A stretch of 64,000 nucleotides of DNA from CAWGUU01 sp963825765 (GTDB lineage Bacteria; Actinomycetota; Acidimicrobiia; Acidimicrobiales; AC-14): NCBI GenBank assembly GCA_963825765.1, contig CAWGUU010000013.1, positions 62,001-126,000 of the forward strand, in the 5' to 3' direction. Positions 43,111 through 51,088 of this stretch are shown here, piece by piece; position 1 is the stretch's first letter; every line of letters begins with the position of its first letter. The translations under genes and the position numbers were made by a program. The notes under the pieces were generated by a model that made no database searches, had not been told where the DNA came from, and saw nothing but the letters and a program-made list of their open reading frames with translations.

Positions 43111-43222
43111 CGCCCTGAGACAGTCAGGCGCCCTGAGACAGTCAGGCGCCCTGAGACAGTCAGGCGCCCTGAGACAGTCAGGCGCCCTGAGACAGTCAGG
43201 CGCCCTGAGACAGTCAGGCGCC
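43111..43222. repeat. 18-bp tandem repeat, six perfect copies
   Basis: CGCCCTGAGACAGTCAGG is repeated without change at 43111, 43129, 43147, 43165, 43183 and 43201, followed by CGCC. Each unit can pair internally (CTGA/TCAG) and across the GGCGCC junctions. The number of units is a multiple of codons, so any frame through it gives a six-residue repeat. It lies at the left edge of the low-GC island. Confidence 0.95.
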
Positions 43223-43309
43223 GATGCGGGAGCGCATGGCCGCGTCCCGCTCGGCGGGGGCGAGCAGCGGGCAGTTGGAGCAGATCGCGAGTGGATCGGA
43301 CTCGCGCAC
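43214..43309 (-). CDS. Possible 31-residue CxxC microprotein
   Basis: A GTG at 43309 opens a short frame ending in the last repeat unit: it starts MRESDPLAICSNCPLLAPAE and ends MRSRIGA. The CSNCP pair and the regular codon use make it look coding, and the frame is closed upstream by a TGA, so it cannot be the end of a longer gene in this assembly. It may also be the remnant of one. No ribosome binding site is obvious. Confidence 0.3.
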   Translation of the reverse strand: MRESDPLAICSNCPLLAPAERDAAMRSRIGA

Positions 43310-43648
43310 CGAAGATCAGCGGGCGGCCTATACCGGTTCACAACTCGCTGGGCGGAACCGCTTGTCGCCCCCACAGGCGACAAGGGGAGGGGGGTTGCGG
43401 CGGCCGTCAAACGTTCGGTTGCTCGCGGACGCGTGGCAGAAGGCCACAGACTGAACACCCGATCACAACTGCCGGATCTCGTCCGGTGGTTCAACAACCG
43501 CGGCGGTATCGTTCCGAAGCAATCATTCTTGATCGTGAAACACGAGGACTGAGGGGTACCAGACTGCCAGGCCGCTCGAGTGATGCGACCGTGGGGCCCA
43601 GGGGGCCAAGGAGCCCCCCCACGGCGTCCTCGGAGGTAGCCTTTGGCA
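43310..43648. other. Stretch without recognisable gene at the island edge
   Basis: About 340 bases of mixed composition. Open frames cross it on both strands, but none has a ribosome binding site, a recognisable domain or consistent codon use. A GGAGG at 43632 belongs to the next gene. Confidence 0.45.
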
Positions 43649-43835
43649 GTGGCTGACATACCGAGGTTGATCACCGCCGCGGAAGCTCGACCAGATGTCG
43701 CCGGACGAGCGGGCTCGCGTCGTGCGCGAGCACATCGTGACCGACCTCGACCATCTTCCCGACGACTTCCGTCGGCGAGTCGAAGCCACCGCCGGCCGAC
43801 TGGCCGAGCAGCTTGATCGCCCCGCCGTCGATTGA
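43649..43835 (+). pseudogene. Frameshifted antitoxin-like small gene
   Basis: A GTG at 43649 with GGAGG 13 bases upstream opens MADIPRLITAAE; the continuation LDQMSPDERARVVREHIV and TDLDHLPDDFRRRVEATAGR is in the next frame. Removing one A at 43682-43685 joins them into a smooth 61-residue protein, and the total length (187) is one base over a multiple of three. Size, charge and the partly overlapping next gene resemble a type II antitoxin; the family name is not known. Either decayed or a sequencing indel. Confidence 0.55.
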
Positions 43836-44135
43836 GCCACGGCGGCAGGTCCGCGTCTCACCCTCGTTCTTCGACCGGCTCGACGAGTTGCTTCCTGCTG
43901 AACGCACTGCCTCCGGGCACCCTCGACGGCCGACTTCCTGCTTCACGAGATCCCGCCGCTCATCGACGTGCTCGCCGCGGACTACGCCAGGATCACTTTG
44001 GCGGTCGAAGGCGTGCCGGGAGTCCGCGTTCTGATTGCCGCCGGCGTTCTGGTCCCCTACGTGGCGCTCTATACCGTCCTCGCGTCGGATGGTGCTATCG
44101 AGATCATCCACCTCGAAGTCGACGAACTCCTCTAG
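43813..44135 (+). pseudogene. Frameshifted toxin-like gene (RelE/ParE-like layout)
   Basis: The first part, from TTG 43813 (overlapping the preceding gene), reads RRQVRVSPSFFDRLDELLPA; the second part, in another frame from about 43921, reads STADFLLHEIPPLIDVL and later GVRVLIAAGVLVPYVALYTV and ends EIIHLEVDELL at the TAG 44133. The length (323) is one base short of whole codons. A basic N terminus, central helices and C-terminal strands resemble a RelE/ParE toxin, but the assignment is by pattern only. Confidence 0.5.
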
Positions 44136-44254
44136 ACAAATGCTGGCCGGTCGGCTTGGTTAGCCCTCCAACTTCAGGAGGTCGCGGGTGCTGACGTTTA
44201 CGACATGTTTGCCATTATCGGCCCCGAATTCGAAGATGGATTGCGACTAGGTCC

Positions 44255-44443
44255 TCAAGCTCCTTCCATAGTCGGAACCAGGTCGCTGGTCAGTCGCTGC
44301 ATTTCCTTCCTCGCGTAATTTCCGCTCGGAATCTCGCCAGTTACTTCAATTCCGGTCGGGACGTGTCGGAAGGTAACCGAGCGACTGGTATTTGCCAGCG
44401 AGCGCGGGCTTCGAGCCAGGGGCCGGCCAGACGAGGCTGCCAT
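44255..44443 (-). CDS. Hypothetical short protein, doubtful
   Basis: A 62-codon frame whose second half looks coding (SVTFRHVPTGIEVTGEIPSG, then NYARKEMQRLTSDLVPTM), ending at 44255 in AT-richer DNA. The frame remains open upstream to 44671 but with arginine/proline-rich text typical of non-coding GC-rich DNA. It may be the 3' end of a degraded gene. No family recognised. Confidence 0.3.
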   Translation of the reverse strand: MAASSGRPLARSPRSLANTSRSVTFRHVPTGIEVTGEIPSGNYARKEMQRLTSDLVPTMEGA

Positions 44444-44776
44444 CCCCCACTCACTGACCTCTGCGGCCGGGAGGCTCCACTCCGTCCGCAACGGATCATC
44501 CACAGCACGCCAGCGTGCCACCTCCCATGCTCGGCGTGCGGTGCATAGTGCCGGCTCCTGCTCACCCCGCCGGTTCGGCTGCCCCGTATGGAATGCTCGA
44601 CCGGGCGTCGTTCGCGATCGGTACCCGCCGCGTTCCTGCGGCCCAACGCTGGCAGGGCGCCCCTGGTTCACGAGGTGGAGAAGGCGAGCCTGGTCCCACC
44701 AACTCGGATTTTCAGGCGGCTACGTACAGAGCGGCACATTCCCGACGGCCGTCACCAATGGTCGCCGTCCCTCTCG

Positions 44777-45043
44777 CTAGTCGCCGGTCCGCTCGCGGTG
44801 CGCGCACCCCGGCCAGCAGCAGGGTCGGCGCTGGCCGTCCTCCAGCTCCTCCTGGGTCCGGCGGATGCGGCGCGCTCGTGTGGTCGTCTGCTTGGCATTC
44901 TCGACCCAGCAGATGAACTCGTTGCGGGCCAGAGGTGTGATGTCCTTCCAGGCGTTGAGTGCCGTGGGGTTGGCGACCAGCGCTCTCCGGAGGTCTGCTG
45001 GAAGCTGGTGCACCACCCCACCCGGCACTCGCGAGGCGCTCAC
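44777..45043 (-). CDS. YdeI/OmpD-associated (OmdA-like) family protein
   Basis: An 88-residue protein with the conserved core LPADLRRALVANPTALNAWK, then ITPLARNEFICWVENAKQTT and the basic end RIRRTQEELEDGQRRPCCWP. This is the C-terminal OmdA/YdeI domain, here on its own; related proteins have been linked to bacteriocin protection, which is not shown for this form. GTG 45043 is the start. It appears intact, unlike the genes on either side. Confidence 0.72.
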   Translation of the reverse strand: MSASRVPGGVVHQLPADLRRALVANPTALNAWKDITPLARNEFICWVENAKQTTTRARRIRRTQEELEDGQRRPCCWPGCAHRERTGD

Positions 45044-45061
45044 AGAGCCAGGGTACCGGCC

Positions 45062-45532
45062 CTACAAGCCTGTTCCCACGGTGTCGCCCGCGGTGGTCTT
45101 GTCATCGCCGGCGACGAATCCCCCTGCCAGACGGTCCCACCTCTGCACACGGCGAGCGTCGGCCGCTGTTGGATATTGCGCCGCAGCGCGGGTCCATGGG
45201 CGTGCAGTTGTTCTCGGCCGGGGCGCCGGACACGGTGGTGGCGCACACGTAGTCCCTTGGACTGCAGTGGCTTGCCACCGCGGCCGTGCCGCGTGTCGCT
45301 CGTCGGCGAGGATGTCCACCACCTCGAGACTGAAGTTGTTGGCTGTCATCTCGGTGAAGCGCTGAACCACTCCCAGAAACTGCTGGGGGCCACGGTAGGT
45401 CCCGCTGAGACTGTTGCGTCCCGCCACGTGCCACACGACGTCATCGCCGAGCATCTCGAGGAGAACTTCGGAGTCGCCGGTGTTCATGGCGCCGATCAGC
45501 GCTCGAACGCGGTTCACGGTTGCGGTTGTCAT
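45062..45532 (-). pseudogene. Truncated SnoaL-like gene (first of a tandem pair)
   Basis: From ATG 45532 the frame reads TTATVNRVRALIGAMNTGDS and VVWHVAGRNSLSGTYRGPQQ, a SnoaL/NTF2-like domain, up to about 45287 (VVDILADERHAA). After that the frame continues to 45062 but no longer resembles the family, and a neighbouring frame reads better for some codons, so a frameshift or a recombination joint lies near 45285. It follows the second SnoaL gene by 16 bases and shares the VVWHVAG motif with it. Confidence 0.5.
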
Positions 45533-45548
45533 CTCTTTTCGCACTCCC

Positions 45549-45943
45549 TCAGGACCAGAACGCGTCGACGCCGTCCTGGTCGTCCGCCATTCCCCAGAAC
45601 TCGAGCCAACGCCCATCGGGTGCAACCGTGAACATCTGGTGCATCAGCACGTCGAACTCGTTGCCATGGCGCCGTCCGCTCACCCGCAAGAACGCGGCGA
45701 CATAGTGGTCGTTCGCGAGCACGCACTCGGGCGCGAGGGAAGAGAAGAATCCGTCTCGCTCGCCACTCGGTCGAAGTACTCGAACAGGCGGTCCTTACCC
45801 TTGTAGTCACCGGCAAGCTCATGGTTGCCTGCTACGTGCCATACGACGTCATCGGTAAAGAAGTCACGCATCGCTTCCCGATCAGACCGCCCAAAGGCGT
45901 CGAGGTACTCGCCGAAACGTCGAACACCAGCATGTTCCACCAC
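45549..45943 (-). pseudogene. Frameshifted SnoaL-like gene (second of the pair)
   Basis: GTG 45943, behind GGAGGGAGG, opens AGVRRFGEYLDAFGRSDREA and DVVWHVAGNHELAGDYKGKD; after about 45760 the homologous text moves to another frame: APECVLANDHYVAAFLRVSG and APDGRWLEFWGMADDQDG, ending at 45549. The length (395) is one base short of whole codons, so a single lost base near 45750 explains the break. The intact form would be a 131-residue SnoaL/NTF2-like protein of unknown substrate. Confidence 0.7.
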
Positions 45944-46383
45944 ACGGCCTCCCTCCTTGTCGCGCCAGCCGAGGGAGTCTTCGCAGTTGGTTGCATGCTG
46001 CGACGGCCCGAGTTGGAAGCCCAGTTGGGCCCGACCGCAGCTGGGACATCGCGACGACATCCGGCTGGGTCGAAGCCGTTCGCCATGCTTCCCCGCAGCA
46101 ACCTCCAGCCCGATCAGGCCGGTCTCGAGACATCTGACCGGGACTGCTGGCGCATGCTACGCCGGGTCCCGGGGAGGCCAAGGCGTCGCTGCGCTACGGC
46201 GGTTCCCAGTCCTGGCCGGACCCCGACCTCAGCAGGAACGTCATGGCTCGCCCCCCCGGCTCTGTACCGTCGCCTCGTGCCACGTCCGACGACATTCCCC
46301 AACTTCGCGACCTCAAGCTCCCGGTTCTGGGACGCGTACCTCGAAACAGCGTGGTCGGCCGTTCAGCAGCGCTGGGTTCGGTG
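45944..46383. other. Gene-poor stretch before the glycosyltransferase
   Basis: About 440 bases between the SnoaL gene start and the first glycosyltransferase, divergent to each other. It must hold both promoters, but I could not find a convincing -35/-10 pair. Open frames across it lack ribosome binding sites. The frame of the glycosyltransferase itself stays open back to 46243. Confidence 0.4.
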
Positions 46384-47598
46384 ATGTCTCGTCCCGCGCC
46401 ACAGGGTGCCCCGGTCCCGGCATCAGGGGTCGTAATCCTCAGCCCGGAGAACTGGTCCAGCCTGCCCACCAACAAGCATCAACTCGCCAGTCGGTTCCAG
46501 CGCATCGTACCAACTCTTTACGTAAACGCTGTTGGTCGATCGGTGGTGCGAACGGCGAGAATGAAGCTGCGGGGAGCGGAGCCGGCGACATTGCGGCAGC
46601 ACCCGGACGGTCTCTGGTGTCTGGTGCCGAGCCTTATCCCATGGACGCTGGCACGAAAATCGGCTTATGTCCGCCGCGTGAATCGGGCACTCGTGCGGCA
46701 TGCCGTGCAGAAGGCCGTTCGGCGCCTTCACCTTGGCGACGCGGTGCTCTTCATTTACTCACCCGTGTTTGTCGGACTCCTGCATGAGTGGCGCGGCATT
46801 ACCTGTATATACCACTGCGTAGACCACTATGCGTCCTTCCCCGTGGGGAGACCTGGGTTGAGATTGGAACGGATAGCCGCGGAGCGCGAGCTTCTGGCAT
46901 TGGCCGATATTGTGATTGCGACGTCCCCCGCCCTAACTCGACACTGCAGCGAGATGCGCGACGACGTGGTCGAACTCACAAACGTAGGCGACTTTGATCT
47001 GTTCAACCAGGCCGCCGAGGTTGGACCGGTCGCAGCTGATGTCGGCGACATCTCCGGGCCCATTCTGATGTTCTACGGAGCCCTGTCATCATACAAGGTG
47101 GATCTGCAGTTGCTCGAGCTGCTGGCAAACCGGCGGAAGGAATGGACGTTTGTCCTGATCGGACCACGGGGGCATCGCGGCGACTCGGAACGATTGTTCG
47201 AGAGACTTACGGGGCTCCCGAACGTTCGCTGGCTAGGCGCCCGTCGACAAGGGGATCTGCCATCTTACCTGCGTGCAGCAGACGTATTGCTCCTGCCCTA
47301 CCTCCTGACTCAACACACTCGGCATGTTTTTCCGCTCAAGTTCTTTGAATACCTCGCAACAGGGAAACCCATTGTCGCGACCCAACTCGAGGCTCTATCG
47401 GAGTATGCTCATGTCATCTCTACTGCCGTCGACGCTGCTGATTACGAGCGTCTAATCGAGGACGCCATCGAGCGAGGCGCTGAGGGCAGCAGTAGACGGA
47501 TCGACTTGGCGCGCCGGCACACGTGGGACGCACGTGTTCAGTCAATTCGAGACCTCGTTCTCGAACGGGAAGGCGTCAGCATTGGTGGATGGAGCTAA
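46384..47598 (+). CDS. GT-B glycosyltransferase, TuaH-like
   Basis: A 404-residue glycosyltransferase resembling the TuaH group. It begins near VVILSPENWSSLPTNKHQLA, the usual opening of this group, and carries ITCIYHCVDHYASF, the linker ALADIVIATSPALTRH, VELTNVGDFDLF, ILMFYGALSSYKVDLQLLE and the C-terminal donor site HVFPLKFFEYLATGKPIVAT. ATG 46384 or GTG 46381 are likely starts. Base composition is lower in GC than the flanking genome (about 57 % over 46801-46860), a sign of transfer. Donor and acceptor unknown. Confidence 0.85.
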   Translation: MSRPAPQGAPVPASGVVILSPENWSSLPTNKHQLASRFQRIVPTLYVNAVGRSVVRTARMKLRGAEPATLRQHPDGLWCLVPSLIPWTLARKSAYVRRVNRALVRHAVQKAVRRLHLGDAVLFIYSPVFVGLLHEWRGITCIYHCVDHYASFPVGRPGLRLERIAAERELLALADIVIATSPALTRHCSEMRDDVVELTNVGDFDLFNQAAEVGPVAADVGDISGPILMFYGALSSYKVDLQLLELLANRRKEWTFVLIGPRGHRGDSERLFERLTGLPNVRWLGARRQGDLPSYLRAADVLLLPYLLTQHTRHVFPLKFFEYLATGKPIVATQLEALSEYAHVISTAVDAADYERLIEDAIERGAEGSSRRIDLARRHTWDARVQSIRDLVLEREGVSIGGWS

Positions 47599-47627
47599 TG
47601 CTGCGTGAGGATCTGCTGATGACTCCG

Positions 47628-48305
47628 CTATCGGTGTGCCAGGAAGTTGAAAATGCGGCCTTCCTCGAATGCGCCCTCGAACCGCAGCCGATCGTAAGGT
47701 CCCGTACCTTCGAAGTCGAAGATCCGAAGTCCCGCGCTCGTGAGAGCAGTCCAGATGTCCGCCGGCGCCGTGCCGTACACGGAGGCTGTTGATTTCTGGT
47801 GTTCGAACACGACGACCGGATGCCACCTGCGGATCGTGTCCACGGCGCCCGCGAGCACCTCCATCTCCGCTCCCTCGACGTCGATCTTGATCAGGGTCAC
47901 CGGCAGTTCGGCGGGTAGCGCTGCGTCCAGAGTCGTGACTGGCACCGTCACCCGCTCCGTCACCTGTGGACCCGGATAGGGAACCTCACGGAAGCCGCTG
48001 CGGCTCGGCCGAGTGGTCACCACGGTGAAGTCTGCGACACCTTCGTGGTCACTCAGAGCCGCTCTGCTCACCACTACCCGCGGGTACCGTTCGCGCAGTT
48101 CTTCGAAGAGGACGGCTACCGGCTCAAACGCGTGGTGGACGCCAGCGGGAGCGGCTTGGACGATCCAGTCCAACACCTTGCCGACGTTGGCTCCTACGTC
48201 GACACAGTTGGCGTTCTCCGCCAAGGTGAGGACAAGGAGCCGCCGAAGCTGTTCGTCGTCCTTCCGGCCCTGTATCAGATCCGGGGTGTCCATCGCCTGT
48301 CTCAT
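47628..48305 (-). CDS. FkbM-family methyltransferase
   Basis: A 225-residue SAM-dependent methyltransferase of the FkbM family, many of which O-methylate sugars or polyketides. Motif I is NCVDVGANVGKVLDWIVQA, then HAFEPVAVLFEELRERYP and the FkbM signature LIKIDVEGAEMEVLAGAVDT, ending in the strand RIFNFLAHR. ATG 48305 is proposed; no upstream start has better support. It is convergent with the TuaH-like gene and divergent from the 49-residue peptide gene. Confidence 0.85.
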   Translation of the reverse strand: MRQAMDTPDLIQGRKDDEQLRRLLVLTLAENANCVDVGANVGKVLDWIVQAAPAGVHHAFEPVAVLFEELRERYPRVVVSRAALSDHEGVADFTVVTTRPSRSGFREVPYPGPQVTERVTVPVTTLDAALPAELPVTLIKIDVEGAEMEVLAGAVDTIRRWHPVVVFEHQKSTASVYGTAPADIWTALTSAGLRIFDFEGTGPYDRLRFEGAFEEGRIFNFLAHR

Positions 48306-48525
48306 GCGTCGGCCCGCAGCGTCGGGCCTACGGTCGCCGTCCTCGCCTTGGTGCGCCGTTTCGCCCCCGCCATGTCGATCACATCGTCCATCTCGGGTCG
48401 ATGCTACGGCTCCGTAGCCGTCCGACCACACGCCGGGGAGCAGAGGACGACGCGGTGGCCCCGACAAACGGCTCAGGCTTTGCACGCCCGCGTTCAGCAC
48501 CGTCCCAAGGAGACGAGCAGAGCCA

Positions 48526-48554
48526 TAGACAGTCGATAGGGCGCCTGGTATGCT
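48526..48554 (+). promoter_or_regulatory. Promoter of the 49-residue peptide gene
   Basis: TAGACA (48526-48531) and TATGCT (48549-48554) are separated by exactly 17 bases, a near-consensus housekeeping promoter. It is followed by a leader of about 25 bases with AAGGAGA eight bases before the ATG at 48584. Confidence 0.65.
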
Positions 48555-48583
48555 CCCCGCAACTTGGCCCAAAGGAGACCGAT

Positions 48584-48733
48584 ATGGATTCGATTTTTTC
48601 GCCTTCGATGGATGTCGGAGTCCTCGATTTCGGGACTGCAACTCTTATTCGAGCCAGCGCGCAGGACACGCCCGACGGAAGAGAAGTAGTGAAGGACTAC
48701 GGCTCCTACGACGAAAACGAAGGCCCGTCCTAA
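48584..48733 (+). CDS. Orphan 49-residue acidic peptide, possible modified-peptide precursor
   Basis: A complete small gene: MDSIFSPSMDVGVLDFGTAT at the start and DYGSYDENEGPS at the end. The ribosome binding site AAGGAGACCGAT is ideal and a strong promoter precedes it, so expression is likely. The N-terminal part (VGVLDFGTAT) is reminiscent of leader peptides of lasso-type RiPPs, but no cyclase, B1/B2 protein or other maturase is in the window, and this likeness is only by eye. It lies 113 bases upstream of a co-directional glycosyltransferase and divergent from a methyltransferase. Confidence 0.6.
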   Translation: MDSIFSPSMDVGVLDFGTATLIRASAQDTPDGREVVKDYGSYDENEGPS

Positions 48734-48846
48734 TACTAGCTCTCTCGGCGTCGTGAGCCGGAGGTATGGGTATCTTGGCACCACCGGCATCGATTCTGCG
48801 GTTCGGCCCAATCCTTTGATACTGGCGATCTCTCCATGACCACGTA

Positions 48847-49989
48847 ATGCGGATTTTGTGGCACTCCGCGGCACCGTGGGTGAGCAGCGGCTACGGACAG
48901 CAAACATCTGCATTCGTTCCCCGAATCCAGGCTTTGGGACATGAGGTTGTGATCTCCGCGAACACCGGCCTCATCGGTACGGTGATCGACTGGCATGACG
49001 TGACCGTCTTTCCGACCTTTCCCGGTCGTCCTTTCGGCAACGACTGGTTGGCATTCCACGCCCGCGAGTTCCTTGGTCACGACCCCCGAGACGGGCTCGT
49101 GATCACTCTCATCGACGTTTGGACAATTCCCGATCCCGAGGAGCTGCGCGCTTTTCGGGTGGGGGCATGGACACCCATCGACCATGATCCGCTTCCTCCC
49201 ATCGTTGCGAAGTGGTTCGAGGCGAGCGGGGCCACACCGATCGCCATGAGTCGCTTCGGTGAACGGGCACTCCATGACCGCGGACTCGATGCCCGATATA
49301 TCCCGCACGGCGTAGACTGCAACGTCTTCACTCCCGGGGACAAAGGCGCAGCGCGTGACCATCTTGGCCTGCCAAGCGACGCCTTCGTCATTGCGATAGT
49401 CGCTGCGAACAGGGGCAAGCCCATCTGCCGAAAAGGACTCGCCGAGCAGATCGCAGCGTTTGCCGCGCTGCGCAAAGTACACAGCGACGCTTTGCTCTAC
49501 CTCCACACCGAGCCCGCACCGGAGACCGGATTCGATCTCCCCGCGGTACTCCGCGCCTACGAGATTCCCGAAAACGCCGTGCATTGGACCGACGGCTACC
49601 GCTACGCGCGCGGGCTGAAGCCAGCCGAAATGGCGGAGATCTACCGAGCCGCGGATCTCTACAGCAACACCGCCTACGGTGAGGGCTTCGGCATCGGCAT
49701 CGTCGAGGCACAGGCCTGCGGCCGGCCAGTCGTCGTCACAGACTTCACGTCGATGCCCGAACTTTGCGGTGCTGGCTGGGTCGTCGAATGCCAACGATGG
49801 TGGCACCACGGCGGCGGCTCGTTCTTCGCAATACCGAACATCTCCGCCATCACCGACGCTTACCTCGCCGCGTACGACGGAACAGCCCATCTGACCGACA
49901 GGGCGCGCCAATTCGCGCTCAACTACGACGCCGACCACGTGACCAGCAACTATTGGAAGCCAGTGCTGGAGGACCTCGGGTCTGTTTGA
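48847..49989 (+). CDS. GT4-like glycosyltransferase (type also found on phages)
   Basis: A 380-residue GT-B glycosyltransferase. MRILWHSAAPWVSSGYGQQT is the N terminus of a group common in actinobacterial mobile DNA and phages. Other marks are WTPIDHDPLPP, IAMSRFGERALHDRG, YIPHGVDCNVFTP, AIVAANRGKPICRKGLAEQI and the EX7E region EGFGIGIVEAQACGRPVVVT. The acceptor is unknown. It overlaps the end of the next, convergent glycosyltransferase gene by 40 bases. Confidence 0.87.
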   Translation: MRILWHSAAPWVSSGYGQQTSAFVPRIQALGHEVVISANTGLIGTVIDWHDVTVFPTFPGRPFGNDWLAFHAREFLGHDPRDGLVITLIDVWTIPDPEELRAFRVGAWTPIDHDPLPPIVAKWFEASGATPIAMSRFGERALHDRGLDARYIPHGVDCNVFTPGDKGAARDHLGLPSDAFVIAIVAANRGKPICRKGLAEQIAAFAALRKVHSDALLYLHTEPAPETGFDLPAVLRAYEIPENAVHWTDGYRYARGLKPAEMAEIYRAADLYSNTAYGEGFGIGIVEAQACGRPVVVTDFTSMPELCGAGWVVECQRWWHHGGGSFFAIPNISAITDAYLAAYDGTAHLTDRARQFALNYDADHVTSNYWKPVLEDLGSV

Positions 49990-51062
49990 GGCTTGGCTGG
50001 CGACGAGGCAGATCCCCGCAGCACGATGTCCTCGAAAGCACGAGACGTCTGCTCACCGATGACGCGCCAATCATGACGAGGTTGGAGCGATCGCGCCGCG
50101 CTTCCCGCGGCACGCAACGCGTCGGGGGTCAGCGATGAAAGACACGCGCCGAGGTCGCCCTCCGTTCCGCCATACCAGATGGCTGCGTCCCCGAACGTCT
50201 CCCGGAGGAACCCCCACGGGCTCGCGAGCGGCGCAATCCCACCACCGATGCAATCGAAGGCCGTACCGGTCGTCAGCATCGAGTCACCCTCGAACGGGAG
50301 GATCACCCCGTCGACCGCGGTGAGCCGACGGTAGTACCGGGCGGCATCAAGATGGCCGTCCGTCACGATGATCCGTGGGTTGGGCGGGACCCGAATCTCG
50401 GCGGAAAGCCGAGCCACCAGCTGGATGTCGTCGCGGTCGCTCCCGGCTACGGCGTCGACGACGGTCTGAAGGGCCTTCTCCGGACGTGGTTGGCCGATGA
50501 CGGCCAACCTGATCCTGGTGCTCGGCCAACCTTCCTCGGCTTCGACCGAGCTCCGATCAGGAGGGGCGGTCGGGAAGTAGCCGCCCCAATGCCCATGGGG
50601 GATGACGAAATGCCGTGCCCGGGGGTAGCGATGGAAGGCCAGGGCGATCTGCTTGCTGTACCGGCTGTGGTGGATGACACCGTCGGCGGCCCCGGCCCAG
50701 AGCGAGTACGTGCGCCGCGCGGCCTCGGACCGGTCGTGGTGCGGCAGCAGGTTGTGCTGGGTCCACACGACCGGGACGCCCGCCGCCTGGAGCTGGTCAA
50801 TGACGCGCCGTGATACCTCAGGGCGGAGGCCGAGCCAATGCTCGGGCCATGCGACGTGGAGCAAGTCCACGCATCGAAGCCGTCGAGCGAGGTCGCCGTC
50901 CGGCGGTCCAGCAGGCACCACCGTTACATCGGGCATCGCCCCGTAGAGCGAACAGCTGTACTGGTGATCGGGCTCGGTCGTGGCGACCAGGAGGTCGGGA
51001 CCGATGTCGCTGGACGTGTTCGGCTGGACGGTCGAGAGACCCTCGCTGGTGGAGGGACACAT
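49950..51062 (-). CDS. Glycosyltransferase-like protein
   Basis: A 370-residue protein with a GT-B layout: LLHVAWPEHWLGLRPEVSRR, VVWTQHNLLPHHDRSEAARR, VIHHSRYSKQIALAFH, FVIPHGHWGGYFPTAP and a C-terminal domain with RLAVIGQPRPEKALQTVVDA and DGVILPFEGDSMLTTGTAFD. This is typical of GT4-like enzymes that modify exopolysaccharide. ATG 51062 is the open-frame start. It is 26 bases downstream of a 59-residue small gene on the same strand and convergent with the other glycosyltransferase. Confidence 0.82.
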   Translation of the reverse strand: MCPSTSEGLSTVQPNTSSDIGPDLLVATTEPDHQYSCSLYGAMPDVTVVPAGPPDGDLARRLRCVDLLHVAWPEHWLGLRPEVSRRVIDQLQAAGVPVVWTQHNLLPHHDRSEAARRTYSLWAGAADGVIHHSRYSKQIALAFHRYPRARHFVIPHGHWGGYFPTAPPDRSSVEAEEGWPSTRIRLAVIGQPRPEKALQTVVDAVAGSDRDDIQLVARLSAEIRVPPNPRIIVTDGHLDAARYYRRLTAVDGVILPFEGDSMLTTGTAFDCIGGGIAPLASPWGFLRETFGDAAIWYGGTEGDLGACLSSLTPDALRAAGSAARSLQPRHDWRVIGEQTSRAFEDIVLRGSASSPAKPQTDPRSSSTGFQ

Positions 51063-51088
51063 GATTCACTCACCTGACACCTGTGGGC

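Noticed and set aside
42890..43552. Plus-strand frame with a six-residue repeat (ALRQSG) over the 18-bp array
   Set aside because: No ribosome binding site and no homology-like text outside the array; the repeat gives open frames in every direction by construction.
45821..46384. Plus-strand 187-codon frame opposite the SnoaL genes
   Set aside because: Antisense to a recognisable (though broken) SnoaL gene and without own motif or ribosome binding site.
48584..48733. Calling the 49-residue gene a lasso-peptide precursor
   Set aside because: No asparagine-synthetase-like cyclase, leader peptidase or recognition protein lies in the window, and the leader likeness is weak; kept as an orphan peptide candidate.
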